Part shown: positions 7,198 to 14,646 of the stretch, piece by piece | Numbering within the stretch: position 1 is the first letter of the stretch | Layout: each line of letters starts with the position of its first letter | The notes under the pieces: generated by a model | Seen by the model: the letters and a program-made list of their open reading frames with translations, nothing else | The model's database searches: none | Told to the model about the DNA's origin: nothing | DNA from: DATEJJ01 sp051986465 | GTDB taxonomy: Bacteria; Actinomycetota; Actinomycetes; Mycobacteriales; Micromonosporaceae | Length of the DNA: 23,849 nt | NCBI GenBank assembly: GCA_051986465.1 | Contig: JBPYFB010000541.1 | Span: forward strand, 1 to 23,849 | Reading direction: 5' to 3' | Made by a program: the position numbers and the translations under genes

Positions 7198-8100
7198 ATG
7201 GTTGACAGCACCCTCCCCGATTCCCCGGGCAGGCCCCGGGTGACCGTGATTCTTCCGCTGTTCGGCAGCCACCGCGCCGGGCAGACCCTGCCCACCGTCG
7301 CCCGGGCCTGGCTGAACCAGGACATGCCGTGCGAGGTGGTGGTGGCGATCGCCGGTGACGTACCGGTGGCGCTCGACGAAGGCGAGTTCGCGGACGGGCG
7401 CCTGCGGATCCTGCGGCTGCCCGCCTCGATGCGCGCGGCCGGGCGGCTGCGCAACGCCGCCGCGGCTGCCGCCCGTACCCCGCTGTTGTATCTGTCGGAC
7501 TCGGACGTCCTCCCGCTCGGCCCGCGCTTCCTGCGCCACGCCCTCGAACTGCTCCAGGACGGCGGCCGGGTCATGGTGCAACCGTGGCTGTACCGCCTGA
7601 TGCCCGGCCCGGACTGGCAGGGCGTCACGTCGTGGACTCTCCCACCCGGCAAGGTGTGCTTCGTGACGTCCACTGTGGACGGGGTGCTCACGCCGCTGCC
7701 GGGCGAGCGATTCGTCCGGGCGGACAAGGGGTTGGTGCGGCTGCCGCGCGGCATGGAGCGCGAGAGCGATCCGTGGGAGCAGCGCGTGCTGAGCAACTAC
7801 CACTGGGGCAGCGTGCTCATCGAGCGGCAGATGTTCCACGAGGTCGGCGGGTACTGCGGCGAGTACAGCGAATGGGGCTCGGAGGACGACGACCTGCTGG
7901 TCAAGCTGCGCAGCCGGTGGCCGCTCGTGGAGGCGTGGCGGCTGGGTACCGTACCGGCCGGCCTGCACTTCGAACACCCGCGGCCGTACGGCGGCGCGGA
8001 TCTGGCGCCGAACATGGACATCCTCAACCGGCGTACCGCGATGGGCCCGGAAGCGATGATCCGGGCCGATGTCGAGGCCGCGGCGCGGGCCGGCGGATAG
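7198..8100 (+). CDS. Family 2-like glycosyltransferase with a galactosyltransferase-type C-terminal motif
   Basis: A 300-aa cytoplasmic or membrane-associated glycosyltransferase of GT-A type, with no transmembrane segment. The N-terminus starts VTVILPLFGS (15-24), the metal-binding DxD is DSD (101-103) in LYLSDSDVLPLG, and WGSEDDDLLVKL (226-237) matches the 'W-G-x-E-D-D-D' acceptor/catalytic segment of the Glyco_transf_7C family (PF02709). AGGAG at 7184-7188 stands 9 nt before ATG 7198. Being directly after the heptose-nucleotide genes, it is the natural candidate for transferring the finished sugar, but donor and acceptor cannot be read from sequence. The gene carries GTCCACTGTGGAC (7668-7680), one of the dispersed palindromes. 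It converges with the next gene with only 6 bp between stop codons and no hairpin terminator. Confidence 0.8.
   Translation: MVDSTLPDSPGRPRVTVILPLFGSHRAGQTLPTVARAWLNQDMPCEVVVAIAGDVPVALDEGEFADGRLRILRLPASMRAAGRLRNAAAAAARTPLLYLSDSDVLPLGPRFLRHALELLQDGGRVMVQPWLYRLMPGPDWQGVTSWTLPPGKVCFVTSTVDGVLTPLPGERFVRADKGLVRLPRGMERESDPWEQRVLSNYHWGSVLIERQMFHEVGGYCGEYSEWGSEDDDLLVKLRSRWPLVEAWRLGTVPAGLHFEHPRPYGGADLAPNMDILNRRTAMGPEAMIRADVEAAARAGG
7669..7679. repeat. Dispersed palindrome TCCA-N3-TGGA (first of six copies)
   Basis: TCCACTGTGGA here belongs to a family of interrupted palindromes. The other copies are at 12329-12339 (CTA centre), 14209-14219 (GAG), 14492-14502 (TCG), 17669-17679 (CTG) and 23731-23741 (TTG). 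One-mismatch relatives are GTCCTCAGTGGAC at 4240-4252 and GTCCACAGTCGAC at 9582-9594. Three copies extend to GTCCA-N3-TGGAC. Copies lie in both coding and intergenic DNA. Confidence 0.6.
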
Positions 8101-8106
8101 CCGCTG

Positions 8107-8466
8107 TCAGTCCTGCCCGTAGCCGTGCTCGGCGTCGAATTTGGCCAGGAGCTTCTTGGGTGCGTTCAGCCGCCACGACTCGGTCAGCAGCTCGACCAGC
8201 TCGTCGTGTTCGATCGCGGTCAGCCGTACCAGCATCCCCGGGTATCCGCTGTAGTGCGGGGTGATGAAGAACTTCTCGGGCTCCGAGTCGAGCAGCCCGT
8301 CGCGTTCGGCGATGTCGACGCACCTGACGAAGATGGCGTCCGGTTGCTCGTGCACGCGCACGAACAGCTTTCCCCGAACCCGGAATCCGGGCAGGTGGTT
8401 GTATGACTGTTCGAACGCGCCGGGCAGGGACAGGGCGACGTCGCGTACGTCATCCTCGCTGACCAT
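8107..8466 (-). CDS. YjbR/MmcQ-family small protein
   Basis: A 119-aa protein of the MmcQ/YjbR family (PF04237), small double-wing-like proteins of unsettled role sometimes described as DNA-binding. Recognisable blocks are the N-terminal VRDVALSLPGAFE, GFRVRGKLFVRV, and the C-terminal DELVELLTESWRLNAPKKL. It starts 20 nt downstream of the second ABC transporter gene on the same strand, so it is probably the last gene of that operon. The length is full for the family, and I see no catalytic motif. Confidence 0.8.
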   Translation of the reverse strand: MVSEDDVRDVALSLPGAFEQSYNHLPGFRVRGKLFVRVHEQPDAIFVRCVDIAERDGLLDSEPEKFFITPHYSGYPGMLVRLTAIEHDELVELLTESWRLNAPKKLLAKFDAEHGYGQD

Positions 8467-8485
8467 TACTGGATGATATGCGCGT

Positions 8486-10273
8486 TCAGCGGTAGGCGCG
8501 CGCCTGCAGGGCGAACAGCTCGGCGTAGAGCCCGTTGTGCGCGACGAGCTCGTCGTGGCTGCCGAACTCGACCAGGCCGCCCTCGTCGATCACGACGATC
8601 AGGTCGGCCATCCGTACCGTCGAGAAGCGGTGCGACACGAGGATGGTGATCGCCCCGGTCTTCCGCGACACCCGCCGCGCGCCGCCCGCGTACCGCTCGA
8701 ACAGGTCGTACTCGGTGGGTGCGTCGAGGCTCGCGGTGGGCTCGTCGAGTACGAGGAGCAGCGGAGCCTCCCGCATCATCGCCCGGCCCAGCGCCAGTTT
8801 CTGCCACTGGCCGCCGGAGAGGTCCAGGCCGTCGTCGAAGGTCCGGCCCAGCTTCGTCGCCATGCCGCTGGCGAGGGAGTCGAGCACGTCCGTGCCGCCG
8901 GCCCGGACCAGCGCCGCGGTCACCGCCGGCTCGTCCTCGATCCGCGGCAGGTCGCCGACGCCGACCGTCTCCCGGGCCAGCAGTTCGAAGCGCGCGAAGT
9001 CCTGGAAGCCGGCGGCCATCCGGGTCCGCCACTCGGCGGGGTCGATGCGGCTGAGGTCGACGCCGTCGACGAGGATGCGCCCGGAGGTGGGGTCGTAGAA
9101 GCGGGACAGCAGCTTGATGAGCGTGGACTTTCCGGCGCCGTTCTCGCCGACGAGCGCGACCGTGGTACCGGCCGGGATGTCGAGGGTGAGGTCGCGTACG
9201 ACCGTGCTGTCGGTCTCCGGGTAGCCGAAGCTGACATCCTCCAGCCGGATGCCCTGGCGCAACTGGTCGGGGGCGGCGGCCGGATCGGTACGGCCGAACC
9301 GGTGTGCCTTGGCGTAGTCGGAGAGCCAGGCGAGCCGGCCCGCCGTCTTGAGCTGGAAGTAGAGCCAGCCCGCCATGAAGACGACACCCTGCACCAACTG
9401 GTTCACGCTGGCCGCGAGCTTCAGCGTCATCACCACGTCGCCGGTGGTCGCCCGGCCGCGTACCGCGAGCGTCACGACGAGGAAGATGGCGCCCACGTAC
9501 GCCGAGGAGAAGATGAGCCAGCCGACCGAGTGCAGGCCCGACCACAGCCACGAGGCCCGGTTCTGCGCGCTGTCCGCTTCTGTCCACAGTCGACGGTGCC
9601 GGGCGATCAGGGTCGGCCCGAGGCCGAAGACGCGGACCTCCTTGCCCGCCTCGGGTTCGGTCGCCACCTCGAACAGGTGCTTCGCCGTACGCAGTTGCTC
9701 GACCGTGCGCTCCTGCGCCCGTACCCACAGCCGTTCGGCGAACATGCCGGCGGTCAGCGCGATGGCGCCGACCAGCGGCAGGAACAGCAGCCACGGGCTG
9801 ATCTGCGCGAGCAGCAGGACGGATCCGCTGGCGAGCATCAGCATGCCGAGGTTGTGGCTGATCGCGTCGACGACCTCACCGAGTTCACCGCGGCGCAGCC
9901 GCAGCAGCTCCAACTGGTCGCGGTGCTTGGGCGTCTCGTGTACCCCCAGGCCCGGTACGGCCAGCGTCAACTCCATGATGCGGCGGTCGATCAGCAGGCT
10001 GGTCCGTTCGATGACCGTGGCCCGGGCGGACAGGCTGCCCTCGGTGGCCGCGCGCCCCAGCAGCAACGCGAGCACCATGAGCGCGGCGGCGAACACCACA
10101 CCGCTGGCATCCCTGGCGACCACGGCGTCGGTGATGAGCTTGAGGGCGTACGCGTTGGCGAGCACGGTGCAGAAGCCGATCGGGGACCGGGCCACCAACC
10201 ACGTGGCGCCCCACGGGTCGGCCTGGAAGGTCAGCTTCAGGATCAGGCCGGCGGCCCGGAGGTTCTCACGCAT
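8486..10273 (-). CDS. ABC exporter, fused membrane and ATPase domains (second gene of pair)
   Basis: A 595-aa half-transporter of the ABC_membrane (PF00664) plus ABC_tran (PF00005) type. The N-terminal half has several hydrophobic segments, including FAAALMVLALLLG and WLLFLPLVGAIALTAG. The ATPase half has Walker A GENGAGKST (about 375), signature LSGGQWQK (about 488), Walker B LLLVLDEPT with the catalytic Glu, and switch His in VSHRFSTVR. It overlaps the upstream ABC gene by 8 nt, which indicates a translationally coupled pair and a heterodimeric exporter. Both partners keep a consensus Walker A, signature and catalytic Glu, so neither nucleotide site looks degenerate. The substrate is unknown; it may export a peptide, lipid or metabolite. 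Confidence 0.9.
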   Translation of the reverse strand: MRENLRAAGLILKLTFQADPWGATWLVARSPIGFCTVLANAYALKLITDAVVARDASGVVFAAALMVLALLLGRAATEGSLSARATVIERTSLLIDRRIMELTLAVPGLGVHETPKHRDQLELLRLRRGELGEVVDAISHNLGMLMLASGSVLLLAQISPWLLFLPLVGAIALTAGMFAERLWVRAQERTVEQLRTAKHLFEVATEPEAGKEVRVFGLGPTLIARHRRLWTEADSAQNRASWLWSGLHSVGWLIFSSAYVGAIFLVVTLAVRGRATTGDVVMTLKLAASVNQLVQGVVFMAGWLYFQLKTAGRLAWLSDYAKAHRFGRTDPAAAPDQLRQGIRLEDVSFGYPETDSTVVRDLTLDIPAGTTVALVGENGAGKSTLIKLLSRFYDPTSGRILVDGVDLSRIDPAEWRTRMAAGFQDFARFELLARETVGVGDLPRIEDEPAVTAALVRAGGTDVLDSLASGMATKLGRTFDDGLDLSGGQWQKLALGRAMMREAPLLLVLDEPTASLDAPTEYDLFERYAGGARRVSRKTGAITILVSHRFSTVRMADLIVVIDEGGLVEFGSHDELVAHNGLYAELFALQARAYR

Positions 10274-12143
10274 CGCGGGTACCCGCCAGTTCGGTCTGGT
10301 CGGCGAAGCGCGCCGCCTGCAGGGTGAACATCTTCGCGTACTGGCCGCCGGCGGCGACCAGGTCGTCGTGTACGCCTTGCTCGACGACCCGGCCGCGGTC
10401 CAGAACCACGATGTGGTCGGCGCGGCGCACGGTGGAGAAGCGGTGCGAGATGACGATGGTCGTCCGGCCCTCGGTCAGTTCCAGGAAGCGGTCGTAGAAG
10501 TCGGCCTCCGCCCGGGCGTCGAGCTGTGCCGTCGGCTCGTCGAGTACCAGTACCCCGGCGCCGGCGTCCACCGCGAACAGCGCCCGGGCGAACGCGATGC
10601 GCTGCCACTGGCCGCCGCTGAGGTCCACGCCGGCGGCGAACTCAGGCGACAGTACCGTGTCCCACTCCTTCGGCAGCGAGTCGACCACCTCGCTCGCGCC
10701 GGCACGGCGCACCGCGTCCCGCAGCGCCGCCGTATCGTGCGAGTTCGAAAGCGCACCGAATCCCACGTTGTCCCGGACCGGCAGCGCGTAGCGCACGAAG
10801 TCCTGGAAGATGGCGCTGACCCGGCGGGACCAGGCGCGCGGATCGAACTCGCGAAGGTCGGTGCCGTCGACCGTGATCCGGCCCTCGACAGGGTCGTACA
10901 GCCGGGCGAGAAGCTTGACCAGCGTCGTCTTTCCGGCACCGTTGGCACCCACGATCGCCAGCGAGCGGCCCACCGGAATCTCCAGGTCCAGCCCGCTGAA
11001 CACCTCGTTCTGCTGTCCCGGGTACCGGAACCGCACGCTCTCGAACCGGATCGCCCGCCGCGGCCGGTCCTCCACCGGCCGGGTACCGGGCAGCTGGTAC
11101 TCCGGCGTGCGCATCTCCCGCTCCAGCTCCACCGTGGCCAGCATCGGCCGGGAACCCTTGTCCAGCTTGCTGTCCGACTCCGAGTCGGCGAGGTCGCCGA
11201 TGCCCGGGATCGCCACCAGGTACACCACCATGGCGCCGGGGGTGATCGTGCCGGCGAGCGCGCCGCGGCCGATCAACCAGAGGATGAGAACGTGCGCCGC
11301 GGTCAGCGCGGCGATCGAACCCCACAGCAGCGGACCGCCCTGCCGGCGCAGCCGCCACACCCCGGACATCGTGCGGGTCCACTCGCCGACGAACCTGTCG
11401 ACCAGCCACCGGTCCAGCGCGAAGACCCGGGTCTCCTTGGCTGCCGGGGAATCCAGCGCCAGGTCCCGGAAGTAGCTGCTGCGGCGCAGCGAGCGCGTGT
11501 TGAGCGCGGTCAGCTCCAAGGCGCCGCGCATCTTCTGGATGAACGCGCGACGCAGCAGCAGCCAGGCGCCGACCAGCAGGAACGGCGCCCACCATGCGAA
11601 CGCGAACAGCAGCGACGCGGAGACCAGCCCCTGTAGCTGGTTGCTGTACTTCTGCACCGCGGCGACCACCGCCGCACGGGGCAGCACCTCACCGAGCCCC
11701 ACGGCCTGGGCCAGGGTGATCCGGTCCTGCACGTCCGGCCGGTCCAGGTGGGCGACGCCGGGCGGGTCGAGGACGGCGCCCATCACGCGTGCGCGCAGCC
11801 GGCCCTCCACCTGGCGTCCCAGCATCTCGCCGAGGGTGGCGCGGATCGGGGTGAATGTCATCTGCACCGCGTAGACGACGCCGATCGCGATGACGAACGC
11901 CGTCAGCCGCCGTCCGGCCGCCGAGTCCAGGCCGCCGCGCACGGCTTCCGGTACCGCGTCGATGATCCGGCCGGTCAGCACGATGCTCGCGCCGGCCAGG
12001 ATCGGCGGCGCGACCACCGCCACCACCAGCGCCGCCGACCAGCCCGGGCCGCTGCGCATCAGTTCGCGCAGCAGCGTCCAGCGCAGCCGGATCAGCGAGA
12101 GCCGAACCTCTCGGACATCGTCGGAAGACTCGCCACCAGGCAT
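10266..12143 (-). CDS. ABC exporter, fused membrane and ATPase domains (first gene of pair)
   Basis: A 625-aa half-transporter with a polar N-terminal tail, hydrophobic segments such as WSAALVVAVVAPPILAGASIVL and an ATPase domain: Walker A GANGAGKTT (about 398), signature LSGGQWQR (about 506), Walker B GVLVLDEPT and switch His in ISHRFSTVR. ATG at 12143 is preceded on the - strand by GGAGAGGG, giving a good ribosome site; an ATG 16 nt upstream is out of frame. It heads a - strand operon with the second exporter and the YjbR-type gene. Transcription must start in the 12144-12417 region shared with the cupin gene. No biosynthetic gene for a transported peptide is visible next to it. Confidence 0.9.
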   Translation of the reverse strand: MPGGESSDDVREVRLSLIRLRWTLLRELMRSGPGWSAALVVAVVAPPILAGASIVLTGRIIDAVPEAVRGGLDSAAGRRLTAFVIAIGVVYAVQMTFTPIRATLGEMLGRQVEGRLRARVMGAVLDPPGVAHLDRPDVQDRITLAQAVGLGEVLPRAAVVAAVQKYSNQLQGLVSASLLFAFAWWAPFLLVGAWLLLRRAFIQKMRGALELTALNTRSLRRSSYFRDLALDSPAAKETRVFALDRWLVDRFVGEWTRTMSGVWRLRRQGGPLLWGSIAALTAAHVLILWLIGRGALAGTITPGAMVVYLVAIPGIGDLADSESDSKLDKGSRPMLATVELEREMRTPEYQLPGTRPVEDRPRRAIRFESVRFRYPGQQNEVFSGLDLEIPVGRSLAIVGANGAGKTTLVKLLARLYDPVEGRITVDGTDLREFDPRAWSRRVSAIFQDFVRYALPVRDNVGFGALSNSHDTAALRDAVRRAGASEVVDSLPKEWDTVLSPEFAAGVDLSGGQWQRIAFARALFAVDAGAGVLVLDEPTAQLDARAEADFYDRFLELTEGRTTIVISHRFSTVRRADHIVVLDRGRVVEQGVHDDLVAAGGQYAKMFTLQAARFADQTELAGTRDA

Positions 12144-12417
12144 CGAGCACCCTCTCCATCACCTGTCGGACCCTGAACGGGTCAAGGCTGGCTGGCCGGG
12201 AGATCCTGTTCACATCTAACACGGACACCGAACGACACGACAGGCGATTCGCGGTTACCGCGCACACCGGATACCGTTTGACTGCCCGCCGCGCCGTAGA
12301 TCGCGGTCGATGCCCGCGCGCCCGTCTGTCCACTATGGATGATGTGGTAAATTCCGCGCTCCCCGCGCATTCTTCCCGGCTGCCCACTATGATGGCCGGG
12401 TGGTAAGGGGAGGGGCC
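12144..12417. promoter_or_regulatory. Divergent control region between the ABC exporter operon and the cupin gene
   Basis: This 274-bp gap is the longest in the window and must hold promoters for both sides. It contains the palindrome CGCGGT-T-ACCGCG (12250-12262) and a repeated box: CTGTCCACTATGGATG (12326-12341) and CTGCCCACTATGATGG (12380-12395), about 54 bp apart. TATGAT (12388-12393) could be a -10 for the cupin gene, but no clear -35 accompanies it. TTGAC occurs at 12278-12282. Nothing in it looks coding. Confidence 0.4.
12250..12262. promoter_or_regulatory. 13-bp palindrome, candidate operator
   Basis: CGCGGT and ACCGCG are perfect inverted halves around a single T in the exporter/cupin divergent region. 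Its size suits a dimeric repressor, but GC-rich palindromes also arise by chance and no regulator gene is adjacent. Confidence 0.3.
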
Positions 12418-12837
12418 ATGGCAGACAACGAGGTACGCCCGTATGCCCTCGCGGCTGGCCAGGGCTGGACCTACAACTTCGGCGTCGACTTCACCGTCAA
12501 GGTGGGCGAGCTGGGTCAGGGGCGCCGGCTCGCGGTCGTCGAGTACACCACCCGTAAGGGTGAGGAGCCGCCCGACCACACCCACGGCACCGAGGACGAG
12601 ATGTTCTATGTGCTGCAGGGTGCGGTCCGGTTCCGGTGCGGCGACGACAGCTTCGACGTGGCCGACGGCGGGTTCGTCTTCCTACCGCGCGGCATCGAGC
12701 ACGGCTACGAGATTCGCAGCGCGGACGACGTACGCCTCCTGGTCCTCACCGCCCCGGCGCCGGAGGACGCGGCGGTCGGCTGGGGCGGCTTCGTATCGGA
12801 CTTCGAGTCGCAGGGCGAGAAGCGCGGCACCCCGTAA
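12418..12837 (+). CDS. Cupin-domain protein
   Basis: A 139-aa single-domain cupin (Cupin_2 type). Motif 1 is HTHGTEDEMFYVLQG, with two His and a Glu as metal ligands, and motif 2 is FLPRGIEHGYE with the last His ligand. It could be a small metal-dependent enzyme (dioxygenase, isomerase) or a binding protein; the sequence does not decide. ATG 12418 is chosen over in-frame GTG 12400 because AAGGGGAGGGG (12405-12415) lies directly upstream of ATG and inside the longer reading. It is divergent from the ABC exporter operon and converges with the broken methyltransferase 17 bp downstream. ACCCCGTAA is repeated over its stop codon (12829-12837 and 12843-12851). Confidence 0.85.
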   Translation: MADNEVRPYALAAGQGWTYNFGVDFTVKVGELGQGRRLAVVEYTTRKGEEPPDHTHGTEDEMFYVLQGAVRFRCGDDSFDVADGGFVFLPRGIEHGYEIRSADDVRLLVLTAPAPEDAAVGWGGFVSDFESQGEKRGTP

Positions 12838-12854
12838 GCGGTACCCCGTAACAG

Positions 12855-13704
12855 TCACGCGGTGTGCGCCGAGCGATGAAGCGGGCGGCACTCCACGATG
12901 AAGCGGCCGGCGGCGTTCGGCGCGGCGGCGAGCACCTCCAGCCCGGCCTCGCGGGCCAGGTCCCGGAACTCGGTTATGCTCCGGTGCCGGCCGCCCAGCA
13001 GCACCATCATCAGCAGGTCACCACCGCCGGTTGAGGTATCCGGATGGACCCCGCTCACAATCACCACCCGGCCCGCCGGCCGGACCTGAGCGAGCCACCG
13101 TGCGGGGCAGGTCGACCAGCGTGCCGTGGACATCCGGCCGGACGCGCAGGATCGCGGCGAGCAGGGCCCCGGTACCACCACCGACCTCGACCACCCGGCG
13201 GACCGCCTGCCAGTCCCCGGTGACCAGGACGTCCGGGTCGGGTGCGCCGTGCCCCTCGGGCCCCATCAGCGCGTCGAAGCTCGCGGCGATGTCCGGGTGG
13301 GCGTCGAGATCCGCCCAGAACGGCTCGCCGAAGACGTCGTGGTACGCGGAGCGGCCGGTCCGGACCGCGGCGAGCAGGCTGCTCCACGCACCCGCCATCC
13401 GGCCGCCGAAGCCGTCGAGGTCCAGGCCGATCCGCAGGGCCGGATCGAGCAGTCCGCGGGCCGCGTCGGTCAGCGCGAACTCGCCCGCGGCCGACTCCCG
13501 GAAGATCCCCTTGACCGCCAGGTGCCGCAGCACCCTCGCCAGTGCGGCCGGGTCGCAGCCCGCCGCCGTGGCCAGCTGGTCCACCTTGGTCGTGCCTGCC
13601 GAGATGTGTTCGGCGATCCGCAGCGTCGCCACGACATGCACGCACCACGGGGTGGCGAGGTCGCTGCACGCCCACAGATCCACCGGTTTCCGTATCGCCA
13701 CCAC
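12855..13704 (-). pseudogene. O-methyltransferase (family 2), disrupted by internal deletion and frameshift
   Basis: Reading from 13704, the frame encodes the dimerisation domain (LWACSDLATPW, then AAALARVLRHLAVKGIF) and SAM motif I VVEVGGGTGA, up to LVDLPRTVARS. It then runs out of homology and stops at 13018. From about 13090 to 12855 another frame encodes the C-terminus: VRPAGRVVIVSGV, LLMMVLLGGRHRS and NAAGRFIVECRPL. In intact Methyltransf_2 proteins about 65-75 residues, including the catalytic His region, separate these two blocks; here they abut near 13075-13095. So roughly 200 bp are missing and the frame is shifted. GGAGG at 13710-13714 places the start at GTG 13704 rather than GTG 13737. 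The product is almost certainly inactive. An assembly error remains possible. Confidence 0.85.
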
Positions 13705-13752
13705 AGCCACCTCCGGGCCCAATCTCGCACACCACACTCTGGCGTCGAAACC

Positions 13753-13769
13753 ATGCGGCAGTACCGCAT
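13753..13769. repeat. Inverted repeat ATGCGG-CAGTA-CCGCAT
   Basis: This perfect 6-bp inverted repeat with a 5-nt spacer lies between the broken methyltransferase and the ABC-2 operon. It stands 5 bp before the larger nested structure and could be an operator or a small hairpin. Confidence 0.4.
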
Positions 13770-13773
13770 CCGT

Positions 13774-13823
13774 GGTAGCCGGAAGATACCGCGAGGTATG
13801 GACGCCAACCGGCTACCTCGCGG
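13774..13823 (+). promoter_or_regulatory. Nested, mutually exclusive inverted repeats in front of the ABC-2 operon
   Basis: GGTAGCCGG (13774-13782) pairs perfectly with CCGGCTACC (13809-13817), enclosing a small hairpin ATACC-GCGA-GGTAT (13786-13799) with a GNRA-type loop. The same bases also form a competing 10-bp stem: CCGCGAGGTA (13789-13798) with TACCTCGCGG (13814-13823). The two stems cannot coexist in one RNA. TTTT follows at 13831-13834. This could be an RNA switch or attenuator on the + strand, or overlapping protein-binding sites around a promoter whose -10 is at 13826-13831. Confidence 0.5.
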
Positions 13824-13825
13824 GT

Positions 13826-13831
13826 TAGCGT
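13826..13831 (+). promoter_or_regulatory. Putative -10 box for the ABC-2 operon
   Basis: TAGCGT fits TANNNT and is followed by TTTGCC. The AfsR upstream region carries the near-identical TAGCTTTTGCC at 16315-16325. It would place the transcription start about 45-50 nt before ATG 13888. The -35 position falls inside the inverted repeats and has no TTGACA-like sequence. Confidence 0.35.
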
Positions 13832-13887
13832 TTTGCCATTCGCCGGGTGTGCGTCGGGCCGCCCGGTCGTGTTGCGGGAGCGAGCCG

Positions 13888-14637
13888 ATGACTGACCTTG
13901 CGATACGCGGGTTGCACAAGCAATTCGGCGCGGTGCATGCTGTCGACGACCTGAGCTTCGACGTGTTGTCGGGACAGGTGACCGCATTCCTCGGGCCTAA
14001 CGGCGCGGGCAAAACCACCACGCTGCGGATCCTGCTGGGCCTGGTACGGGCGGATCGTGGCGAGGCGCTGGTCGGCGGCCGGCCGTACGTCCAGCTTGCC
14101 CACCCGCGCCGGACCGTCGGTGCGGTACTGGAGGCGACCGGTTTCCACCCCGGCCGTACCGGCCGCAACCACCTTCGGGTGCTGGCACAGGTTACCGGTG
14201 TTCCACCGTCCAGAGTGGACGATGTATTGGAACAGGTGCATCTCAGCGCAGACGCGGACCGCCGGGTGCGCGGGTACTCGCTGGGCATGCGGCAGCGCCT
14301 CGGCCTGGCCGCCGCCCTGCTCGGCCGGCCCGAGGTGCTCATCCTCGACGAGCCGGGCAACGGGCTGGATCCGGCCGGCATGGCGTGGCTGCGCGGGTTG
14401 CTGCGCGAGTTGGCCGCGCAGGGCAGTACGGTCCTGGTTTCCAGCCATGTACTGGCGGAGGTGGCGCAGACCGCCGACCACGTCGTCATCGTCCATCGTG
14501 GACAGTTGCGGTACGCCGGAACGCTGAAGGAGCTGGCCGAGCGGGGCACCTCGCTGGAGGACGAGTTCCTGCGTGTCACCGCCGACGGGGAGCTGCCCCT
14601 GCCGTCCGGCCACGACCCGTCGACTGCGAATCGCTGA
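13888..14637 (+). CDS. ABC-2-type transporter, ATP-binding subunit
   Basis: A 249-aa stand-alone ATPase of the drug/antibiotic-export (DrrA/CcmA-like) type. Walker A is GPNGAGKTT, the signature is YSLGMRQRLGLAAALLG, Walker B is VLILDEPGNGLDP and the switch His is in SSHVLAEV. GGGAG at 13876-13880 supports ATG 13888. A longer in-frame reading from ATG 13753 would add a basic, low-complexity N-terminus and run through the inverted repeats, so I reject it. The gene is followed after 9 nt by its permease. It contains two of the dispersed TCCA-N3-TGGA palindromes (14209-14219, 14492-14502). The substrate is unknown. Confidence 0.9.
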   Translation: MTDLAIRGLHKQFGAVHAVDDLSFDVLSGQVTAFLGPNGAGKTTTLRILLGLVRADRGEALVGGRPYVQLAHPRRTVGAVLEATGFHPGRTGRNHLRVLAQVTGVPPSRVDDVLEQVHLSADADRRVRGYSLGMRQRLGLAAALLGRPEVLILDEPGNGLDPAGMAWLRGLLRELAAQGSTVLVSSHVLAEVAQTADHVVIVHRGQLRYAGTLKELAERGTSLEDEFLRVTADGELPLPSGHDPSTANR

Positions 14638-14646
14638 GGAGATAGC

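Noticed and set aside
5745..7796. Long open frame on the - strand opposite gmhB, the transaldolase and part of the glycosyltransferase
   Set aside because: It spans several verified genes and shows no family motif; it is a composition artefact.
8101..8106. Terminator between the convergent glycosyltransferase and YjbR-type genes
   Set aside because: Only 6 bp separate the stop codons and no stem-loop with a U-tract is visible around them.
8537..10327. 596-codon + strand frame opposite the second ABC exporter
   Set aside because: The - strand frame has complete ABC motifs; the + strand reading is Gln/Glu/Arg-rich nonsense.
12829..12851. Direct repeat ACCCCGTAA x2 across the cupin stop codon
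   Set aside because: It is nine bases, two copies only; too short to claim function, and possibly a local slippage product.
13753..13887. N-terminal extension of the ABC-2 ATPase starting at ATG 13753
   Set aside because: The in-frame extension is basic and low-complexity, has no counterpart in the family, and GGGAG at 13876-13880 supports ATG 13888.
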